Shown piece after piece: positions 45,803 through 55,504 of a stretch of DNA of 64,000 bases. A program made the position numbers and the translations under genes. This stretch comes from Magicicada septendecula (lineage: Eukaryota; Arthropoda; Insecta; Hemiptera; Cicadidae): the NCBI GenBank assembly GCA_034769895.1, contig CM068367.1:312045986-312109985 (forward strand). Reading direction: 5' to 3'. The notes below the pieces were generated by a model. It searched no databases and was not told the origin of the DNA. It worked only from the letters and a program-made list of their open reading frames with translations. How positions within the stretch are numbered: the stretch's first letter is position 1; each line of letters starts with the position of its first letter.

Positions 45803-47917
45803 AATACAAGTCACTAAATTTCAATAGTAAGCTGGCATACAATTACCGCTGCGAGAGCGTAGCGTCATCGCGCTGCTTACATAATACTTGACTAGTGTCA
45901 TGTAAGCTACTCATATTGCCTATCTCTCGGCTTAACGATATGTTACTTGTAACTGGAGATACGCAAGTCGATGTGACGTAGTGACTGCCTACCAAATTTG
46001 TTTGGATACGAAGTGTCATTGGCTGCGGGGTCGAATGTCGTATACGTGTCGTGCAAACCACAGTCTATAACGATGCTGCGTACTGTAATACATTTCCGTT
46101 CAGCGTACTGCGCATTCAGAAAGACTAGTAATGTTTAATACATTTTTAAGGCTTATAGTTTTTGTTGGAATTACTTTTTTTACTGGAAAATAAAATATAC
46201 ACAACATTCGGGGTCACGTACACGCAAAATACGGGCCTACGTGCCTTCGACTGTAAAATATTAAACACCGTTCACGGATCTCACAATGTAATCCGCTTAC
46301 GGAGTACGTACGTAAAATAGGTTTGCGCTTCCGCAACGGTAAGGCGATTCTGTGCAGCTAATTGATGAATGAAATACTAAATATTTATGCGGCAGTGCAA
46401 AACTTTAACATGTACGTTTTCAATATCGTTCCGAGTCGAACGTGCCACAGTTTTACTGGCTGTGTATTCGTTTTTCATCTCACTTCCCTCCGCTTCCTCA
46501 CCGCCAACAGAATACATTAATACGTAACACGTTGTAAACATAGGTAGAAAGCAACACAACTGAACCGCTGTGCTGTGCCTTCCACCTGCCACATTTCAAA
46601 TTGTTTTCTTTCCATTTTAGAACAACCCGCACGATTGAATATTAAACGGAATGAAATATAAATAAAAAGAAAACACCGCATCGAGGCCATTGAGAAAGAG
46701 ACGAGACTTAAGTTTAATCCATTAATTGCAGTGTAAAGGCTGCGTATCTTATAATTTATATTTAGAGGAAATAATAGTGTCTTGTTATTACACTATTTAC
46801 AGGAAAATTATTTTCAGGCATTAGGCGCCAGACGTACCTGTTACACAAATGTCTTCCTGGGTCTCGAGTGCCACTTACATTTTTTACAGTCATATGTTTT
46901 ACAGTAGTATACCGGTTCCTTTTTTATAATTTGTTATACTGGTAGTCTCATATTATGGAGCTAGACGGCCCACTTTCCAGTTGTGATAGCCTCATTTATC
47001 AGTCTTTACAAATGGGTACCTGGGGTAACATCAGGGAACAATAGTGAAAATAGTATTGGCAACAATACGTTCCTTACAAGTCGTACGGATCATGTACTAC
47101 AAAACAGAGCGTATCACTATTAATATGATTTCACATTTGTATTACTCATAAAAGAATTGTATTATTTTTCGTTACTGAGAACAGAATTTTTATTACTTTA
47201 TCTCTACGCACTACATATTACGATTTGCGTTAACATGATCAAGAGTATTTTTATTGTTTTGTTTATTTTTTATTTATGACTAAACAGTTTTAATTTGGTA
47301 CTAAATTTGAAATTAAATAATCATTATTCAAATTCAATAAGCTGAAAATAATTGAGAAACATTGATAGGCTACAAATATTAGATATCATTTATCTGCTGC
47401 TTTAGACATCAGAATGTCCATATTTAGGATGTTTTAGTTTTTACACATACAGACTCCACTTAAAATATCGGTGATCACAAGATAATACAATTTTTACATA
47501 AACAACTTCAGTTACTTATTGTCAGAATACAATGTGAGGATTTTAAGTTCTTATCCTTCGTGCAATTATATGCGAGCTTTAAACGTGATCTTGAAGAATC
47601 TAGTCCGTTTCAACAAAAAATTAAGTTTAAAATATTGAATAAAATTTATGAGTGTAAACATGTTTATATTAAAATTATAATTCAAAAAGCATTAATAGTT
47701 TATTAAAATTCTATACTTTCCGAAGAAAATAGTTGTTGTCGTAGATATAAGAAAGGGTGTTTTGTATTATTTCAATACAACATCCATTTCTAGTGTCTAT
47801 GAAATGCGCCTTAGGCATCTGAATATACTGTACTGTCAACTGTAGTCATTGGGTACATCAAAGCTAAGGCAATGATTAATGTGCGATAAGTTACCTGTGA
47901 TTGTGTGTATTAAACAC
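45803..47917. other. Noncoding, no gene seen
   Basis: Two minus-strand frames of about 72 codons (45843-46061, 46377-46592) without motif. Somewhat GC-richer between 45950 and 46600. No repeats recognised. Confidence 0.5.
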
Positions 47918-48462
47918 ATGTAATGCTTTCAGTAAACACAGTCACCCCGCGTAAAAATCTTGACTTTAATTTCATTGGTTTCGCGTGAGAAATTACAGTA
48001 AATTTTTGTCACCAAATCCATGTACCGTGTGGTGATCACATTGATCATTAAACTCAACTAAGTTTCATAATAAATTAAATTTGTGAGGACGTTGCGCTGG
48101 ATTATGTGAATAGCTTATTATTATACATATCATTATGTCTTCCTTGTCACAAGTGTCTTAGTTATTGTCTTAACGTTGGCTGATATTTATTACTCTACAG
48201 ATTTGATCGAGTTAGTAGCTATCAATTTGTCATTGTATATTGTTTAAACAAACGAGTATATTTTAACTTCAATAAGGAATAACATTCACTACTATCATTG
48301 TGCGAATTATATGACTGTTGTAGTCTATTGTGGAAAACTTACAAACACCGCACGGTACATGGATTTGGTGACAAAAATTTACTGTAATTTCTCACGCGAA
48401 ACCAATGAAATTAAAGTCAAGATTTTTACGCGGGGTGACTGTGTTTACTGAAAGTATTACAT
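47918..48462. mobile_element. 545-bp element with 117-bp terminal inverted repeats
   Basis: Left arm 47918-48034 and right arm 48346-48462 are inverted copies of exactly equal length, starting ATGTAATnCTTTCAGTAAAC and including GTCACCCCGCGTAAAAATCT. I see about two or three mismatches. The 311-bp interior has no ORF. No clear target duplication was found, so the true ends may lie a few bases off. A non-autonomous DNA transposon of unknown family is the best guess. Confidence 0.85.
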
Positions 48463-49729
48463 TTTATTCAAGAAAAATATTTTAAGTGAATTAACACAAA
48501 ACCAAGTTTCCTCCTCTTTCAGCACTGCCGCTGCGTATCCTTGTTATTACAAGTTCGCAAAATTTAGAACGGTAAGTAATTTTAATTTCATTACGGTACT
48601 ATATAAAGTTTTCCTATTTTCTTTGAATTACTAAACAAGTTGGCTTTGTTATGGGCCGTAATGAACAAGGCGTGCGGCTGCAGCCTGTGAAATGAAATCG
48701 TTTGGAGCGCGGCGCAGACAGACGGGAGTAGAGACGCTGCCTGTTAATGGCCAATTCAGGCTATGTGCAACATCTGCTACGCCTTTAATTCTGCATAATT
48801 TGGCAGCAATTTTCTTTCAAAACAAAGTCAAAATATTAAGAGCAGCTTTCATTCATGAAACAGTTGAATTAATTGAATTTTTAAACAGCTCCATTTAATA
48901 TTGTGATGAAGTTTGCCCAGATAGCGACCCCGTCAGTCTCGTCTATTAAAGCACAGTTAGTGGCCACGGGCAGCCAGCGGTTTGACAAATTGGTCATCGT
49001 TCACAGAACATAGTGTAACGAATTAATCATCACATAGCTAACGTTTACAGCTCATATTAATTGCATTTGTGCAATATGGATGCAATACGGACGGCGGTGG
49101 CTGATACGCTTTACTGCTGTTTTATATCTCTCGTTTTACGAGTTTCAATTAGTATTAAACTTTAAAACTACATCAGATTCCCGTAAAAAAACTCGTAAAG
49201 CATGAAAAGCTTATAAATTTTTACGAAACACATTTTCCAATATTATCGCGTACATTCACTCCATTTTACCAGGCTAAGAATATTTTCGCTAAAAAAACGT
49301 CTGATACAAATGGCTTATACGGGAAACAATATACTGTCAACACAAGAAAGGAGAATTAAACACCACATTTTTGGCATACTGTATTATACTCGATTGCCAA
49401 GTTTGCTTTCCACCAATACAGTAGGCCTATATATATATATATATATATATATGGAAATTTGGTCTACGGAGAGACTTGTTCTGAAATCATTTTGAATGTA
49501 CGCGCGACAACAGTTATCTTATGAAGACGAGAAAACGGCAGAAAACTTCTTTTGCTATCTGAGTTCTTGTTGCCCAACTTCACGTGGCGAAAATTGGTTG
49601 TCCTTTTTTTATTTGAGAATTTCCTCGATGCTGAGGATTTCTCCTACCAATATACTACAAAGACAAATTACCTACTACATATTCAACACTTAAAACAAGG
49701 AATTTCCCAATACGTCTAATCATTCTATT
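48463..49729. other. Noncoding, with a possible conserved noncoding element and (TA)n
   Basis: The part 48650-48985 stands out: it is GC-richer at its ends and carries dense homeodomain-like sites (CCTTTAATTCTGCATAATTT, TTGAATTAATTGAATTTTTA). The 68-codon frame inside (48692-48898) shows no motif. A TA run lies at 49428-49452. Enhancer function is inference from composition only. Confidence 0.35.
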
Positions 49730-49890
49730 ATTATCATGGTTCGTCACTTGTCTTAATCTTCGGAATCTTCTAATTGAAGGCTATACTTGTCCATATTCAT
49801 CCATTATTTTTCTGGACTCCCCTCCTTCTTCTTTCCACTGGTTCCCATTCTGTCATTGCCTTGGAGACTATACCTTCTTCCATTCTTCTG
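49730..49890 (-). mobile_element. Non-LTR retrotransposon C-terminal fragment
   Basis: The minus strand encodes RMEEGIVSKAMTEWEPVERR then RRGVQKNNG, and in a shifted frame MDKYSLQLEDSED. This follows the 'RM.....K......P.G.R.RGRP..W' and 'A.DR..WR' order at the end of insect non-LTR ORF2. It differs from the families at 5.4, 14.3 and 34.2 kb. Stops interrupt the last block. Confidence 0.65.
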
Positions 49891-52800
49891 TAGTTCAAAG
49901 ATGCGTCAAAAGAATTAGGTAATCCCTACATAAAACTGATCAAGTAGTACTTTTGTAAAACTGGCTACAGAAAACTTTTAATTGTAGGCTAAGTAAATAC
50001 AGAAAGGTTATCAAAGGAAACAAAATGGCCTCATATTTTGAGGGTACATACAGTAGTAGAAAACTTTGACCAATCCTAACTATAAGCGCAGGTATATTCA
50101 CGTAAGTAGATGTTTCATTCAAATTATCAAGGCCAAATGATAACAAATAATTAGGATCTATTTGGCTTCGGGTGCAAAGTTAATGATAGCGTGATCAAAC
50201 CGGACTGAAAGTTATAAAATTTTATTGTAAGTTCTAGTATATAACACGGCACTAACTACTGTGAATAATCAGAATAGTGTCTGAATGATAATTATGTTTT
50301 GAATTTTACCATGTTATATACGTATAAATGCGGGTACACAAAGTGGTAAAATTTGTGAATGATTTTTTTTCCCCAACGACAGAACGATGCACGTGGGTAG
50401 TAGCGAACTCGGATTACAGTGGTGAAACGCGCTGAAATCTGCTGCGCAATTAAATATTAATTTATACGCTTATTTAAATAATTGATGCAATTTTTACCGC
50501 ACACAGTGCGACGTATTTGTCAGAACACAATGTAAAAGTGGCGTGCACCACTTTTATTGTGCGTGTAGCGGTCGGCCGACGTAGTAGGTGTTTCAATGGT
50601 GGACACATCAGTGGTGGGTATCCAACATTAATCTATCCAGTGAATATTACGACGATTCAGGGAGGTGCACATGTGTTACAAACAGTTTACGCGATTATAT
50701 TAATTACGATAATACACTTTTATGCGTGAATTGTAGGCTAGCATGTACGGATGATACAGATTTTGAAATGTATACAGTTATTATTTAAACATATAATCTG
50801 TTACACAAACAACTGATATAGCTCCCTCGGTCAGGATGACGAGCGGAAGCCTTTCATGCAATAATGCGTTCTTAATTGCGCGTCACTTTCCAACACTGTG
50901 TCTATGCACCAACCAGATTGCGTGCACCCTCACATGTGGTCGTCATTCTCTTGTCGATATAGCTGTTGTTTAATAATGTGCGGAGACATATCAACAACGT
51001 AACTATACTAAGGCGAGATATAAAATTAATTACGGTTGATAACAACTGCATTGATGTCGACTGTCATCCTTTTGGCCGAGGCAGGTATACTGCAAGTTGG
51101 CGTCCAATTCAAAGCTGACGACGACGAGTCTGTTTTTATAGGTTAGCATAAAAAAAAAGTTGCAGGTGGCATAGTATTCCGAGTAGTCAATTTACAGGTT
51201 TATCAGGTACTCAGAACCGGTTTAAATTCATAAACATATTACTTTATGTTGATATAATTTTAATCACCATCATTACCATCACCATCACCGTCATCTTCAA
51301 GCGCGTTTTACGATTCATTTTTCAGAATTAGCAAATACTGGTTGACCGGGAGTAATGAAAGCTTTGTTCAGAAGAGTGTAATCAGTTGTAACGCAATGTT
51401 TTTATTAATTATACCTCCTATCATTATACTTAGGAGCGAGTAAGGAGTAGTAAGGGGCGACAATTCAGACGGTCACACAAGTTGTAACTGCTTCACCACA
51501 GCCAGACACGCAAGTCAAGGTGTTGCCATTACTGGTAAATTAAAATTTATGTAATTTACTTTCATGGAATCTTAACGGTTCACAGAAATGTTGACCTCGC
51601 AGGTGAACTTATTTAAGTTCAGAGTAGAAATTTAACCGTTCCTTCTACACCATCATGTTTCTGTTTTGTAAATATTGTAGACCCTTACTATAAATTTCGG
51701 CATTTTAACATCAGTCTGATGCCTACTTTCCTTCATTTGAATATTATTTGTATTTTTCACAACATAGTTCAAGACAAAGATGTTTTAATACCATTACTCT
51801 ACTTAATGCTTTATTTACAAGCTCGAGAAAAAACTTTAAAATGACTCCAAATAATCACATTATAAGAGGTTGTACGTTTGAAATCAGGAAAATAAAAACA
51901 TAACTTGTTGGAGTTTGATTATTAAAGTTAAACATTTCAAATTGAGTGTTCATAACATAAAAAAAGCTAAAATGTCTGTAGCTTTCTGTTGTAGTGGTAA
52001 AATATGATGACTTTACCATTTCTCGAATACAATAAAATAAATAATGATAAAATTTTTCTCTGTATTTATCGACTGTAACTTTCATGCTTAAACAGAGTAA
52101 AATTCACCAAATATCTTGAAAAACATATATTGGTAAGCGCAACGAAGGTTCATTACTTCATTTTACTACATCAGGTTTGATTAGTAAACACAGTTAAATA
52201 AGCAATACAAGTACAATATGAACTAAATTGAGTAATCGCCAAAAATGTTACTAAATCAGCTTCTTATCAACATACCATTGTTTGATATAAAAGACACAAA
52301 GACAATGTCAAAACCTTATTTCGTAGATAATAAAAACCTCAATTCGATAAAAACAAGTGCGAAAGAGACGAACACTATATTTTTTTTATAGTGAAACGCA
52401 TATAGGGGAAGGCATTTTGAGTAAATACGGTGTCACAATACCTTCAGTACATGAATTCTGCTAGATTTAAGTAGATAGTTTGTAACCCATAGCAACATGT
52501 ATTTACTTACAAACAATTCTAGTTAATAAGTCCAATTAATAATATTCTAATGTAATCTGCTTATGTATTCAGAAGTGAATTAAAATGAAATATACGGAGT
52601 TGTTGACAACGTACCCATTTTCTCCTGTAGAGCGTCATTATATGTATACGATAATTTCCAACATCTGGTAATGTTTATAAACCTGGTGAGATATCACAGC
52701 GTGCTGTACGTCGGAACACGTCCGTGTGAACAATGGGGAGTTTTCTGTAACCATGGCAACGTCGAGTATCCACTGGCCGGTTATAAATAGTTTCACCAAA

Positions 52801-53194
52801 CACTGTGACCCATGCGTGTGTGTTTTCAGTTTTACGGATCGCCCTTATTGTACAAAATAAGAGTTTATTCAGCGCCATTTCTGCGTATCACCGTAGCGCT
52901 AACAATACCTGATAGTATGATTTTCACTTCAGCGGATGAAGCATTCAGCGCAGCTATGTGTTATTGCACCGCATTCAGGTTCGGTAAAATAATGGTTACG
53001 AAAATAGGCCTAGCTTATATGCTGTAGCATGCGCTATAACGTAAAACTGTACGTTTGTTTCTAATGGGATTTGTACACATAGAGAAGTATCCAATGCTAC
53101 AGTTTGGTCTCCAGTATAAGCACATAGGCTACACACCCACACTACCAAGTACACAAACTCACGCACGAACCCTTCCTGTTTTCCCCCTCTCTAT
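49891..53194. other. Noncoding, no gene seen
   Basis: Short frames only. A CAT/CAC-rich stretch lies at 51264-51292. TATAAATA at 52785-52792 has no clear partner. No mobile element recognised. Confidence 0.5.
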
Positions 53195-53262
53195 CACACA
53201 CACACACACACACGCGCACACACACGCACACACACACACAGTATGTATGTATGTATGTATGT
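53195..53262. repeat. (CA)n followed by (GTAT)n microsatellite
   Basis: CA run with CG interruptions at 53195-53240, then GTAT units at 53241-53262. Confidence 0.95.
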
Positions 53263-53412
53263 GTATATATAATATATTTATAAGTCCTTTGTAAGTAACT
53301 CGTTGAATTTCCTGCAGGTCAAGTATAGCCTACACTGAAGATACAGAATAATTTCCGTGAAACATGCGTCAGGTGAAAATAAACCTACTTGCAGTGTATT
53401 TATCTGAAGATT

Positions 53413-53467
53413 ATATATACATATATATATATAATGTGTGTGTGTGTGTGTGTGTGTGTTTGTGTGT
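53413..53467. repeat. (TA)n followed by (TG)n microsatellite
   Basis: TA-rich start at 53413-53433, then an alternating TG run at 53435-53467 with one TTT break. With the CA run 200 bp upstream it forms an inverted pair. Confidence 0.95.
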
Positions 53468-54257
53468 ACTTATGTGTATACTGTAGCATCACAAGATTAT
53501 ACCAACCAATAAACTCAAGTGAATTATCAAAACATTTAGGGAACTTGATCAAATAAACAAATAATAGGTAACTGAATGAGGAATGCAATAGAGGATGAGT
53601 AATGTAATGAGAACAATCAAAAATTAATTAAATTAAAGAAGAATTATAATAACTAATTCAATAAACCAAGAGTAAATAAAGAATAATTGTTACAGATGCA
53701 TGAATAAATTGAGACATGAATTAGCCTTGTAACCAAACATAATGAATAACTTGACAAAACAGACATCTAAAAGGACTGGACAAGACTATATATTTGACAT
53801 AATAAATTACCCAATAGATTAGGAGAGTGAGTGAATATATCTTAATATCATATTGGAAAAAGTAATGTTTAGTATATAAGCAAAAAATGTATTTAAGGTT
53901 AAGAAAAATCAGTTATGTAACAAGCCTAACAGTCCAGCTAGGTCTCAGACCTAAGACTGCATTTGTAATTATCATATGTATAGAGTTATAGGAAAGACCA
54001 GATAATTATGGTCATATTTATGTGTATTAAAAAGAAAAAAAATGATAAAGAGTGATAATTAAACTGTGCAAATGACACAGTGTAAACAATAAGAAAAATA
54101 TAAAGTATTGTGAACAAAGTATGACCAGCAACTGGCAACATAACCTTAAGGAAATGTATTACAAAAAACTATAAACCTAGATTCAGTATGAAATATACTG
54201 GAAGTATAAATTCTGTTATATCTGAGAGTAACTAATAGACATTAAGACAACTCAAAT
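53468..54257. other. A-rich noncoding stretch
   Basis: The plus strand is strikingly rich in A and G and poor in C, with no open frame. The same composition resumes after the PLE insertion at 55505, suggesting that the PLE landed in a larger unit of uniform composition, possibly an old retroelement. Confidence 0.45.
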
Positions 54258-54268
54258 AGAAATTATTA
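54258..54268. repeat. Candidate target-site duplication, left
   Basis: AGAAATTATTA, identical to 55494-55504. Eleven AT-rich bases can match by chance, but both sit at the edges where PLE-like sequence ends. Confidence 0.45.
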
Positions 54269-54319
54269 CTATAAAATAGGTTAATTACCTTCTGTCAACG
54301 TTTCTTAAAATCCTTTTAG

Positions 54320-54361
54320 GATGACTCGAGTTTCGACACCATTTGGTGTCATCATCAGATC
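54320..54361 (-). ncRNA. Hammerhead ribozyme-like motif (PLE copy 2)
   Basis: On the minus strand: stem I half GAU; core CUGAUGA; extra U; stem II GACACC with GGUGUC around an AAAU loop; GAA; stem III ACUCGAGU, self-complementary; cleavage nucleotide C in a GUC triplet; stem I half AUC. All 11 conserved core bases of a type I hammerhead are present. The deviation is the extra U before stem II. This is the best preserved of the four motifs in the window. Confidence 0.68.
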
Positions 54362-54574
54362 GGAATATGAATTAAGTTAAAACATTTTGATGCATATACA
54401 TCTCGTCAGATATTAAAAGATTTAAAAACAACACATAACATTATATAAATAATAAATAAACTATATCACAATAAATAACAATACAACAATAAAATATAAA
54501 ACCACGCGGCCGCAAACGAACCTGTACAGGAACGCCCCCACGGTAAGACTAATCAATGCCGGTTTGACCTTAGT

Positions 54575-54730
54575 TCAATTTATCGATCTGATATAGCCAA
54601 TTTTTCGTTCTATAAGATCGATTCTATTAAATAAAACATTATTGGTATGTATTGCTTTCTCATTTAGGATACGATTGTGATCCTTCTTTATGGCTTTATA
54701 TATCTCGAACCTTTCAAGGGTGTCCAGCTT
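54575..54730 (-). pseudogene. PLE protein C-terminal tail (inverted relative to main ORF)
   Basis: From about 54730 the minus strand encodes SKLDTLERFEIYKAIKKDHN and then ILNEKAIHTNNVLFNRIDLI, stopping at 54575. In PLEs the GIY-YIG domain is followed by a helix of type 'LE.FEIY...K' and a short tail, so this is the missing end of the ORF at 54722-55490. The ATG-started frame (to 54781) includes residues from the inverted partner and is artificial at its N-terminus. Confidence 0.8.
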
Positions 54731-55490
54731 AGAAATGCTTAAAAAACATATGAATACAATTACAAATAATTTACAATTCACATTAGAGACTGAAATGAAT
54801 AATAAAATTAATTTTTTAGATTTAACTTTAACTAAAATAAATAATAAAATTAACTATAATATTTACAGAAAACCAACAATTACGGATCATGCTATTCACG
54901 CCTCATCGTATCACCCCATTTCACAAAAAATGGCTTTTTTCAACTGTATGATTCATAGATTGCTGGCATTGCCCTTATCCACAGATGATTATAACAATGA
55001 ACTAAACATTATCAAACACATAGCATTAGCCAATGGATACAAAAGTCATATAGTAGATAGAATAATTAATAAAAAACAAAATAAACCAATAAATATTGAT
55101 GTATCCAAAGAAAAAGTAAACAAATACATTGCTATAGAATATGGTGAAAATCTATACCATACTTTAAAAAACCAATTAAAAAAGCATAATATTACTTTGG
55201 CTTCAAAGGCAAGTAATAAACTTGAGAAAAAACTTACATTTACCAACAAAAATATACCCTCCAATATATTTGATGGTACTGGTGAATATAGACTTAATTG
55301 TTCTGATTGCGCACAGTTCTATATAGGACAAACAGGTCGTTCTTTCAAATTACGCTATAAAGAACATATCCCAAGCTCCAAGTCAAATGTAATAAGATCC
55401 ACATTTGCAGAACATTTGAGCTCATATAACCATAATATAAAGAGTATTAATGATAATTTGGATATCCTACATAAATGTATGTCCAAATAA
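54722..55490 (+). pseudogene. Penelope-like RT C-terminus plus GIY-YIG endonuclease
   Basis: The open frame starting at 54690 is 266 codons. Its first 10 residues are antisense tail sequence, so the element part begins at VSSLEML (about 54720). Residues 30-46 (FTLETEMNNKINFLDLT) match the end of the PLE reverse transcriptase ('FT.E.E.NN.INFLDL'), and 59-66 the 'YRKPT.TD' block. Residues 198-213 hold GEY and YIG of the endonuclease with CSDC (204-207) before YIG; R222 and H226 follow in LRYKEH; 238-248 give TFAEHLSSYNH. The family product primes reverse transcription after nicking DNA. The frame has no internal stop, so it decayed little, but it lacks most of RT and its own tail. Confidence 0.87.
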
Positions 55491-55493
55491 AAA

Positions 55494-55504
55494 AGAAATT
55501 ATTA
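55494..55504. repeat. Candidate target-site duplication, right
   Basis: AGAAATTATTA, matching 54258-54268; it begins three bases after the stop codon that ends the plus-strand PLE frame. Confidence 0.45.

Larger units (their letters stand above)
54269..55493 (-). mobile_element. Penelope-like element copy with internal inversion
   Basis: Element orientation is minus, since its 3' end is at the left. The stretch 54269-54725 reads on the minus strand as the last part of the ORF plus 3' end with a hammerhead-like motif. The stretch 54722-55490 reads on the plus strand as the preceding part of the same ORF (RT end, linker, GIY-YIG). The two pieces would join at almost the same point of the protein: the plus piece stops at DILHKCMSK and the minus piece starts SKLDTLERFEIYK. 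The piece order and orientation are those of a 5'-inverted (twin-primed) insertion. Confidence 0.75.

Noticed and set aside
53400..53588. ORF with repeated threonine-histidine residues
   Set aside because: Translation of the TG/CA microsatellite.
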